From positions 1 through 41,011 of the forward strand of contig JAHISQ010000187.1 in NCBI GenBank assembly GCA_018818125.1: 41,011 nt of DNA. Reading direction: 5' to 3'. Positions 34,310-41,011 of this stretch are shown one piece after another (position 1 is the first letter of the stretch; every line of letters starts with the position of its first letter). Source of the stretch: Candidatus Rifleibacteriota bacterium (GTDB taxonomy: Bacteria > Muiribacteriota > Ozemobacteria > Ozemobacterales > Ozemobacteraceae). The notes under the pieces are model-generated. The model saw only the letters and a program-made list of their open reading frames with translations. It did no database searches and was not told the origin of the DNA. Both the position numbers and the translations under genes were made by a program.

Positions 34310-35121
34310 TCTGGCTGAACCGACTCGAACAAAAATACGGGCACTGGGGCCTTGAAGGCCTGATAAGATACGTTTCCATGTTGATGCTGCTAGTGTTTTT
34401 TCTTGACCGTAGCGGCATGCTGCCATACCACATGCTATATCTGAACCGCGACGCAATTATCAGCGGAGAGGTCTGGCGACTGTTCACCTTTCTGCTTATT
34501 CCTTTCAGCGACAACATGTTTTTTCTGATTTTTGAACTTTCTATCCTGGTAATGTGCGCTGACGGGCTCGAAGCAAAATGGGGTACATTCAAGCTCACTG
34601 CCTATTATCTGACCGGAGCTATTTCTAATATTCTCGTGGTTCTTATCATGCCAGAGGTACAAATCGGCAGTTATTATATCTATATGAGCCTTTTTCTTGG
34701 CTTCGCAACTGTTTATCCCGACTACGAAATTCTGCTGTTTTTTATTTTGCCAGTAAAAATCAAGTATCTTGCCATGATTTCCGGTGCCCTCATGCTCTAC
34801 AATCTGGTGTTCGCACCAGTTTTTATGAAAATCGCCATAGCGCTGTCTGTCGGCAATTACCTTCTTTTTTTCTCACAGGATGCGCTCGCAACTATCCGGC
34901 ACAATCGGCGTCAGTATGCGCGTAGTGCTGAGTATGAAAAATCGTTTGCCAGCACAAAAGATTACCGTCATCAATGCAGTACCTGCGGCATAACCGATGT
35001 CAGCAATCCCGAGGCCCAGTTCAGATACTGCACATGCCCGGCCTGCGGCGAAAACGGGGTACCATTCTGCTCTGAACATCTAAAAGAGCACAAACAAAAC
35101 AACTCCCAGCATCAGAACTGA
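34306..35121 (+). CDS. Rhomboid-like membrane protein without catalytic residues, C-terminal Cys-rich tail
   Basis: A 271-residue protein with six likely membrane helices and a soluble tail. GEVWRLFTFLLIP (about residues 54-66) matches the GEWWRL-T-F signature in the first loop of rhomboids, and ILPVKIKYLAMISG (about 147-160) matches the PVKAKWL segment of the family. The catalytic GxSG region reads YIYMSLFLGFA, without GxSG, and the partner His is not seen, so it is a pseudoprotease of the iRhom/derlin kind in the broad sense. The tail (about 220-262) has CSTC, CTCPAC and a C-x-E-H, a probable zinc-binding module. Translation is coupled to the HEAT-repeat gene. A binding or chaperone role for membrane clients is inferred. 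Confidence 0.8.
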   Translation: MIWLNRLEQKYGHWGLEGLIRYVSMLMLLVFFLDRSGMLPYHMLYLNRDAIISGEVWRLFTFLLIPFSDNMFFLIFELSILVMCADGLEAKWGTFKLTAYYLTGAISNILVVLIMPEVQIGSYYIYMSLFLGFATVYPDYEILLFFILPVKIKYLAMISGALMLYNLVFAPVFMKIAIALSVGNYLLFFSQDALATIRHNRRQYARSAEYEKSFASTKDYRHQCSTCGITDVSNPEAQFRYCTCPACGENGVPFCSEHLKEHKQNNSQHQN

Positions 35122-35207
35122 AATATCGACAGGTGATTTCACCCAAAAAAGCATTTTACTTTTAGTAGAAACTAGTTCAGCTTCTGTAGTGGTATATTTT
35201 TTCGCGC

Positions 35208-35236
35208 TTTACACCCGGAAAAGGTTCTTCTATTAT
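35208..35236 (+). promoter_or_regulatory. Strong sigma-70 type promoter of the Ig-repeat lipoprotein gene
   Basis: TTTACA (35208-35213, 5 of 6), a 17-base spacer and TATTAT (35231-35236, 5 of 6). The transcript would begin near 35243, about 24 bases before the ATG at 35267, and includes the GAGG ribosome site. Confidence 0.66.
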
Positions 35237-35266
35237 GTACATATCAACAGAGACTGAGGCTTAAGC

Positions 35267-38200
35267 ATGAATTTTCTGCGAAACCGAATAACTATATTGT
35301 TTCTACTTGCTTTATTGATCACCAGTGGATGCAGGATCATCCCATGGTTCGGCAACTACAGCGATTCGCCCGACCCAGATATCAGGGGCGAAATTATTCT
35401 AAGCCGAAACGTAGAGGCGACACAAGCGCTCAGTTTCAGCTCACCGCAGTTAAAATTATACATTCCGGCCGGAGCCCTCAGATACGATTCGCGGGTCGAA
35501 ATCACCAGATACCCGCTGCTGCTTTCAAAACTGAACCTTCCTGAAGAATACAGACCGGCAAGTCAGCTCTTCTCAATTGATGTGCTACCGGCAATAACAA
35601 CTCTCAGTCAGGCCGCAACCCTCAAGTTCTCTATTGCCAATGCGGTAGCCGGGCGCTCTTACATGGCCGCATATCGTGGCAGCGACGAGAAATGGAAATT
35701 CGCCAGCCCACTGCAACAGAATCAGACAAACGACCTGGTCGTCGAGACACTGAGTTTTTCAGACTGGCTGATCGTTGAACGCGTCAAAAGCTTTCCCGGC
35801 GCACTGGCACAGGGAATGCAGATCACCGCTTCACCGACAGCAGCCGTTGCCTCGACTACCGGTTTTTTCGAAGAGGATATCGAAATTAGTCTCAACCTGC
35901 ATTCAGATAACCTGCTTAGTCTAAATCAGGCGTCCAGCATTTTGAAAATGCAGCTTTCGAACTATAACAAATTCAGCCTGACTGTTGCCAACCCAGGCGC
36001 GCCAACTACCAGTCGCGAATTCAATTCTGATGCCGACAATTCTGTTTTTATAGATCTTCTCAACACCAGTCTTGCAAGCGCACAGGTCGAAGGCAGCAAT
36101 GCCACCTATACTTTCAGGATCGCACTCAAAGGCAAAACACCCGCTGAGTTGCCGGATTTTCTGGCCTTAGAAGCTCTATATACCACTGTAAACGGCATAA
36201 GTTACAGCGCAGCCCAGACTTTGACTTTCAGCGAAGCGCCCGATGAAAGTGGTGATATAAAGCCAACAGCACCTCAAATTACCGACTCATTGCCCGAAAA
36301 CGGTGCAAACTATGTTGCCAGCAACACTGAGATAAAAATCGTATTTGATCAGAACATGAACATTGACACGATCCAGGCAGCAATAAAAATTAGTGACCGG
36401 GCCGGCAATGCTGTTAGCGGTTCTTTCCACTGGGAAAATGATCGCATAATGGTCTTTGTACCCAACAATCTGCTGTTACCATCAACTGAATATGTCATCA
36501 GATTCGTTGACGGGGCCACAGGTGAAAACGGTCTCGCACTCGTAGTCGAAGGCGAAATGGTTTTCACAACCATCAGCAACGAACCAGCAGAACTACTCAA
36601 TTATAGCCCGGAAAACAATACCCTGGTTGAGTACAACACACCGATCATTTTAAGTTTTTCACAGCCCATAGATGCAAACAATCTCAACTTTACAATCACC
36701 CCGGAAATTCCCGGAGGTTATGCAACCACCTGGAATAAAGCTAAAACCGAAGTCAGCATAATTTATGGCAGCGGCTTTGCCAGTGGTCTTGTTTATACAG
36801 TTAATGTTCTTAACACGTCCAAAGACATCTATGGCCAACCAATCATAGATAATTACAGCTTCAGTTTCACCAGTAAAACCTATACTGAGAGCCGTCTGAC
36901 CGTTATCAGTCCGGCCTCTGGCAGTGTTGGCATTGCCCCGACCAGTGACTTCGTACTTACTTTTGACAAAGCCATGGATCATCCCAGCGTAGAAAGCGCT
37001 ATCACATTTTCTCCCATGCTCACGGGCGTAGTGAGTTATGTTTGGTCACCTGATTCAATGAAATTGACCATTGCCCACACGGAAAAATTGCAATTAAGCA
37101 AAGATTACTACCTCAGCATAGCTCAAAATGACACCAACCTGCTGATTACCAGTTACCAGATCAGTTTTCAAACAGTCAATGCTCTTCAGGTGATAGAGAC
37201 TACACCGGCAAACAATACCGCTGGAGTAACTACTGCTCAGACGGTGGAATTCAGATTCAACAACCAGATCGACACGGAAACACTCGCCGTGTCTTTCAGC
37301 CCGGAGCCGACAAATGGCTTCACTCAGAGCTGGAGCGACAATAACACCAGACTGCTGCTGACCCCCTCCCCTGCCCTCGACGAATCACGCAATTACCAGG
37401 TCAGCATTCTGACTGCGACTTCAGATGTCTATGGCAGCACTCTGGGACAAAACCACGTTCTCGACTTCTCGACTGGCGCCTTCACTCAGCCCCAAGTAAC
37501 TTCAACCCTGCCTGAGAATAATTCTCTGGCAGTTACAGTAAACCAGCAGATCAAAATATATTTCAACAAAAGCATGGACAAGACTAAGACTCAGGCCGCA
37601 CTGACCATTCAGCCTTTTACGTCCCCGGAATTCTCCTGGCAGGACAGTGGCAAAACTATGCTCATTGACTTTGCTGCACCACTAACTGCCGGCACAACTT
37701 ATGCGTTTACTCTGAACACCGAAGCTACCGACCAAACAGGTTTAAAGCTTGCCCAGCCATATACGCTCAGCCTTAAAACTGCTGCCCCAGACAGCCCCAA
37801 CCCAGCAACTCTGACTGAATATGAGCCGACAGACAGTTCTACTCCTGTTGATATTTTCGCGCCCGTAGTGTTGCGCTTCTCAGCGCCAATAGATCAGAAA
37901 ACACTGGACTTTGAGATTTCGCCGGCTATTGCCGGAGATTTCAGCACAACATGGAACGAAGCCGGCACCGAAGTCAGCGTCAGGTTCAACAGTGGCTACA
38001 GCAGCGGCATAAGCTATACTTTCAGCGTATTAGCCACAACCAAAGACATTTACGGGCAAAACATTGCAGAGCCTGATGATTTCAATTTCACTGCTAAAAC
38101 CTACGTTGCCACCCGCCTGATTGGTGTAAGTCCGGCCTCCGGCAGTGCCGGGATAGACCCAAGCAGCACTTTTGAATTGACTTTCGACCAGGCCATGAAT

Positions 38201-41011
38201 GAAGGCGATATTGTAGCCGCCATCAGCTTTTCTCCTGCTCTGACCGGCGCAGTTAATTATGCCTGGTCAGATGGCTCGAAAAAATTGACCATCACCCACA
38301 CAGATAAACTGCTGCTGGGTACAAATTACCTGGTCACCATCGCCCAGAGCTATGCCAACCAGCTTATCAGCAGCTACGCAATCAGTTATAAGGTCGCTGA
38401 AGCGCTGCAGATAGTCGAAACTACCCCGGAAGACAGTAGCACAGTTACAATCAACCAGCCCGTAGAATTCAAATTTAACAACCAGATCGACACGGAAACG
38501 CTTGCCGTTTCTTTCAGTCCAGAGCCGACCAATGGCTTCACTCAGAACTGGAGCGAAAATAACACCAGACTGCTGCTGACCCCCTCTCCTGCCCTCGACG
38601 AATCACGCAGTTACCAGGTCAGTATTCTGGTCGCAACAAAAGACATCTATGGCAACAGCCTGCCACAGAGTCACATTCTCGCCTTCTCGACTGGTGCCGT
38701 TACTCAGCCCGAAGTAACCTTGACTCTGCCTGCGAACAATTCTTTGGCAGTTGCAGTAAACCAGCAGATAAGAATATATTTCAGCAAGAGCATGAATAAG
38801 GCTATAACTCAGACAGCACTTAACATTCAGCCTCCTGCCATCCCAACCTTCTCATGGCAGGACAGTGACAGCACTATGCTCATAGACTTTGCTGCACCAC
38901 TCTCTGCCGACACAACTTATGCGTTTACCCTGAGCACCGAAGCTACCGATCAAACAGGCTTAAAGCTTGCCCAGCCATATACGCTCAGCCTTAAAACCGC
39001 TGCCCCGGACAGTCCAGACCCGACAACTCTGACTGGATATGAACCGGCAGACAGCTCTACTCCTGTTGATCTTTTTGCTCCCGTAGTGTTGCGCTTCTCA
39101 GCGCCAATAGATCAGAAAGCCCTGAACTTCGAGATTTTGCCAACTATTGCCGGAGATTTCAGCACAACCTGGAACGAAGCCGGCACCGAAGTCAGCGTCA
39201 GATTCAACAGTGGCTACGGCAGCGGCATAAGCTATACTTTCAGCGTATTGGCCACAACAAAAGACATTTACGGGCAGAACATCGCAGAGCCTGATGATTT
39301 CAATTTCACTGCTGAGACATACGTTGCCACCCGCCTGATTGGCGTAAGTCCGGCCTCCGGCAGTGTCGGGATTGCCCCCAGCAGCACTTTTGAATTGACT
39401 TTTGACCAGGGAATGAATGAAAGCGAGGTTGTAAACGCCATCAGCTATTCTCCTGCTCTGACCGGCACAGTTAATTATGCCTGGTCGGATGGCTCGAAAA
39501 AATTGTCCATCACCCACACAGATAAGCTTCTACTAGGTACAAATTACCTGATCACCATAGCTCAGAGTTATGCTAATCGGCTTATCAGCAGTTACGCAAT
39601 CAGTTATAAGGTCGCTGAAGCGCTGCAGGTAGTCGAAAACACCCCGGAAAACAATGCCGCAGGTGTTACAACCAGTCAGAACGTAAAATTTATATTCAAC
39701 AACCCGATCAACACGGGAACACTGGCCCTTTCTTTCAGTCCAGAGCCAACCAATGGATTCACTCAAAGCTGGAGTGACAACAACAGAATACTGCTGCTCA
39801 CTCCCAACAACCCCGGTCTTGTAGAATCGACCAGTTACCAGGTCAGCATTCTGGTCGCGACAGAAGACATCTATGGCAACAGCCTGCCACAGAGCCACAT
39901 TCTCGCCTTCTCGACTGGCGCCGTTACTCAGCCCGAAGTAACTTCGACTCTGCCTGCGAACAATTCTTTGGCAGTTGCAGTAAGCCAGCAGATAAAAATA
40001 TATTTCAGCAAGAGCATGAATAAGGCTATAACTCAAACGGCACTTAGCATTCAACCTCCTGTCAGCCCAACCTTCTCATGGCAGGACAGTGACAGCACCA
40101 TGCTCATGGACTTTGCTGCACCACTTGCAGCCGACACAACTTATGCGTTTACCCTGAGCACCGAAGCTACCGACCAAACAGGTTTAAAGCTTGCCCAGCC
40201 ATATACTCTCAGTTTTAAAACTGCTGCCCCGGACAGTCCAGACCTGGCAACTCTGACTGGATATGAACCGGCAGACAACTCTACTCCTGTTGATCTTTTT
40301 GCCCCCGTAGTGTTGCGCTTCTCAGCGCCAATAGATCAGGAAACCCTGAACTTTGAGATTTCACCACCTATTGCCGGAGATTTCAGCACAACCTGGAACG
40401 AAGCCGGCACCGAAGTCAGCGTAAGATTCAACAGTGGCTACAGCAGTGGAATAAGCTATACCTTCAGCGTATTAGCCACAACGAAAGACATCTACGGACA
40501 GAACATCGCAGAGTCTTATGATTTCAACTTTACCGCTATAACCTATGTTGCCGCCCGCTTGATTGGCACCATCCCGGCCTCCGGCACTGCCGGAATTGCC
40601 CCCGACAGCACTTTTGAATTGACTTTCGACCAGGCCATGAATGAAAGTGACGTTGTAAACGCCATCAGCTTTTCTCCTGCTCTGACCGGCGCAGTTAATT
40701 ATGCCTGGTCGGATGGCTCAAAAAAATTAACCATCACCCACACAGATAAGCTTCTACTTGGTACAAATTACCTGATCACCATAGCTCAGAGTTATGCCAA
40801 CCGGCTTATCAGCAGTTACGCAATCAGTTATAAGGTCGCTGAAGCCCTGCAGGTGGTCGAAACTACCCCGGAAAGCGCTAGCACAGTTACAACCAGCCAG
40901 CCCGTAGAATTCAAATTCAACAACCCGATTAACACAGAGACACTGGCACTTGCTTTCAGCCCTGAACCAGCCAATGGCTTTACTCAAAACTGGAGTGACA
41001 ACAACAGAATA
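35267..41011 (+). CDS. Giant lipoprotein of tandem bacterial Ig-like (Big_5/SbsA type) domains, 3' end outside window
   Basis: The frame from the ATG at 35267 stays open for 1,915 codons to the window edge. A GAGG ribosome site and a good promoter precede it. The N-terminus MNFLRNR plus a hydrophobic run ends in the lipobox LLITSGC, so the protein is lipid-anchored, probably at the cell surface. Residues about 25-170 contain LKLYIPAGALRYDSRVEITR and SFSDWLIVER, resembling a ZU5-like module. From about residue 335 come Ig-like domains of about 100 residues with the Big_5 pattern P-x2-G/N...V...I...F...M...T. After a first domain they repeat in groups of four (units begin near residues 443, 849, 1255 and 1663), giving about 16 domains in the window. 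Such proteins act as adhesins or surface layers. No catalytic domain is seen. Confidence 0.92.
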   Translation, partial: MNFLRNRITILFLLALLITSGCRIIPWFGNYSDSPDPDIRGEIILSRNVEATQALSFSSPQLKLYIPAGALRYDSRVEITRYPLLLSKLNLPEEYRPASQLFSIDVLPAITTLSQAATLKFSIANAVAGRSYMAAYRGSDEKWKFASPLQQNQTNDLVVETLSFSDWLIVERVKSFPGALAQGMQITASPTAAVASTTGFFEEDIEISLNLHSDNLLSLNQASSILKMQLSNYNKFSLTVANPGAPTTSREFNSDADNSVFIDLLNTSLASAQVEGSNATYTFRIALKGKTPAELPDFLALEALYTTVNGISYSAAQTLTFSEAPDESGDIKPTAPQITDSLPENGANYVASNTEIKIVFDQNMNIDTIQAAIKISDRAGNAVSGSFHWENDRIMVFVPNNLLLPSTEYVIRFVDGATGENGLALVVEGEMVFTTISNEPAELLNYSPENNTLVEYNTPIILSFSQPIDANNLNFTITPEIPGGYATTWNKAKTEVSIIYGSGFASGLVYTVNVLNTSKDIYGQPIIDNYSFSFTSKTYTESRLTVISPASGSVGIAPTSDFVLTFDKAMDHPSVESAITFSPMLTGVVSYVWSPDSMKLTIAHTEKLQLSKDYYLSIAQNDTNLLITSYQISFQTVNALQVIETTPANNTAGVTTAQTVEFRFNNQIDTETLAVSFSPEPTNGFTQSWSDNNTRLLLTPSPALDESRNYQVSILTATSDVYGSTLGQNHVLDFSTGAFTQPQVTSTLPENNSLAVTVNQQIKIYFNKSMDKTKTQAALTIQPFTSPEFSWQDSGKTMLIDFAAPLTAGTTYAFTLNTEATDQTGLKLAQPYTLSLKTAAPDSPNPATLTEYEPTDSSTPVDIFAPVVLRFSAPIDQKTLDFEISPAIAGDFSTTWNEAGTEVSVRFNSGYSSGISYTFSVLATTKDIYGQNIAEPDDFNFTAKTYVATRLIGVSPASGSAGIDPSSTFELTFDQAMNEGDIVAAISFSPALTGAVNYAWSDGSKKLTITHTDKLLLGTNYLVTIAQSYANQLISSYAISYKVAEALQIVETTPEDSSTVTINQPVEFKFNNQIDTETLAVSFSPEPTNGFTQNWSENNTRLLLTPSPALDESRSYQVSILVATKDIYGNSLPQSHILAFSTGAVTQPEVTLTLPANNSLAVAVNQQIRIYFSKSMNKAITQTALNIQPPAIPTFSWQDSDSTMLIDFAAPLSADTTYAFTLSTEATDQTGLKLAQPYTLSLKTAAPDSPDPTTLTGYEPADSSTPVDLFAPVVLRFSAPIDQKALNFEILPTIAGDFSTTWNEAGTEVSVRFNSGYGSGISYTFSVLATTKDIYGQNIAEPDDFNFTAETYVATRLIGVSPASGSVGIAPSSTFELTFDQGMNESEVVNAISYSPALTGTVNYAWSDGSKKLSITHTDKLLLGTNYLITIAQSYANRLISSYAISYKVAEALQVVENTPENNAAGVTTSQNVKFIFNNPINTGTLALSFSPEPTNGFTQSWSDNNRILLLTPNNPGLVESTSYQVSILVATEDIYGNSLPQSHILAFSTGAVTQPEVTSTLPANNSLAVAVSQQIKIYFSKSMNKAITQTALSIQPPVSPTFSWQDSDSTMLMDFAAPLAADTTYAFTLSTEATDQTGLKLAQPYTLSFKTAAPDSPDLATLTGYEPADNSTPVDLFAPVVLRFSAPIDQETLNFEISPPIAGDFSTTWNEAGTEVSVRFNSGYSSGISYTFSVLATTKDIYGQNIAESYDFNFTAITYVAARLIGTIPASGTAGIAPDSTFELTFDQAMNESDVVNAISFSPALTGAVNYAWSDGSKKLTITHTDKLLLGTNYLITIAQSYANRLISSYAISYKVAEALQVVETTPESASTVTTSQPVEFKFNNPINTETLALAFSPEPANGFTQNWSDNNRI
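36595..37812 (+). repeat. Higher-order repeat unit 0 (four Ig-like domains, first half diverged)
   Basis: About 1.22 kb encoding domains a-b-c-d. The a and b domains (to about 37180) align to unit 1 at protein level but differ widely in DNA. The c and d domains (from about 37182) are close to unit 1 in DNA. Confidence 0.8.
37813..39030 (+). repeat. Higher-order repeat unit 1 (1,218 bases)
   Basis: Begins at the GACTG before AATATGAGCCGAC. It encodes four Ig-like domains (starting near 37813, 38108, 38400 and 38700). The a, b and d domains are very similar in DNA to those of unit 2. Confidence 0.9.
39031..40254 (+). repeat. Higher-order repeat unit 2 (1,224 bases)
   Basis: Begins at the GACTG before GATATGAACCGGC. 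Six bases longer than unit 1, which keeps the frame. Its c domain (from about 39617) differs from that of units 0 and 1 and resembles that of unit 3. Confidence 0.9.
40255..41011 (+). repeat. Higher-order repeat unit 3 (cut by the window edge)
   Basis: Begins at the next GACTG, 1,224 bases after the previous one. Domains a and b and the start of c are present; the unit continues beyond the window. Confidence 0.9.

Noticed and set aside
35139..35152. Small hairpin GGTGA-TT-TCACC after the rhomboid-like gene
   Set aside because: The stem is only 4 to 5 bp with a very short loop and no T-run follows, so it is not a credible terminator.
39098..40987. Long reverse-strand open frames inside the Ig-repeat gene
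   Set aside because: They recur with the 1.22-kb repeat, lie wholly antisense to a well-supported coding frame, lack ribosome sites and look like shadows of the forward codons.

Overview
The window looks like chromosomal DNA of a diderm (Gram-negative type) bacterium. It carries an outer-membrane secretin, two lipobox lipoproteins, a NagZ-like muropeptide hydrolase and a type II secretion / type IV pilus-like assembly locus. Several genes start with TTG or GTG, base composition is mixed, and many products carry HEAT, TPR, zinc-ribbon or Ig-like modules. No rRNA, tRNA, CRISPR array, transposase or integrase was seen. The phylum cannot be fixed from this sequence; the style resembles large genomes of poorly cultivated deep lineages, which is inference only.

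Layout. (1) 1-4.1 kb: a cut-off reverse-strand gene start, then two convergent large membrane proteins that look like GT-C type glycosyltransferases, in fairly A+T-rich DNA. (2) 4.4-10.5 kb: an SH3b protein, a reverse three-gene operon (zinc-ribbon/TolB-type propeller, PrsW-like membrane protease with C-terminal zinc ribbon, secreted protein), a NagZ-like glycosidase and a HEAT protein closed by a strong terminator. (3) 10.66-13.7 kb: a membrane GAF/SpoIIE-type phosphatase that lacks a metal-binding Asp, an unknown protein and a TPR protein. (4) 13.8-16.7 kb: the assembly ATPase (GspE/PilB) and platform protein (GspF/PilC). (5) 16.8-24.7 kb: an A+T-rich glycan island with a methyltransferase, a frameshifted B12-binding radical SAM gene, two GT2 glycosyltransferases, RmlA, RmlC, a DUF2304-type membrane protein and, on the reverse strand, an STT3/PglB-type oligosaccharyltransferase. 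(6) 24.8-31.7 kb: the rest of the secretion apparatus: a GspG-like pseudopilin with its own promoter and terminator, a PilM-PilN fusion, PilO-like and PilP/GspC-like proteins, a reverse-strand lipoprotein gene, and the secretin. (7) 31.8-35.1 kb: a large HEAT-repeat membrane protein coupled to a rhomboid-like protein without catalytic residues. (8) 35.2 kb to the end: a very large lipoprotein, open at the window edge, made of Ig-like domains arranged as a higher-order repeat of four domains (about 1.22 kb per unit).

How the parts may work together. ATPase, platform, pseudopilin, PilMN/O/P and secretin form most of an envelope-spanning secretion or pilus machine. The glycan island sits between gspF and the pseudopilin gene. 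The GT2 plus DUF2304 pair could make a polyprenyl-phosphate sugar, RmlA and RmlC a dTDP-sugar, and the STT3-like enzyme could transfer a lipid-linked glycan to exported protein. The pseudopilin has no N-X-S/T sequon, whereas the repetitive Ig lipoprotein has many, so the latter is the better local candidate acceptor. That link is a hypothesis.
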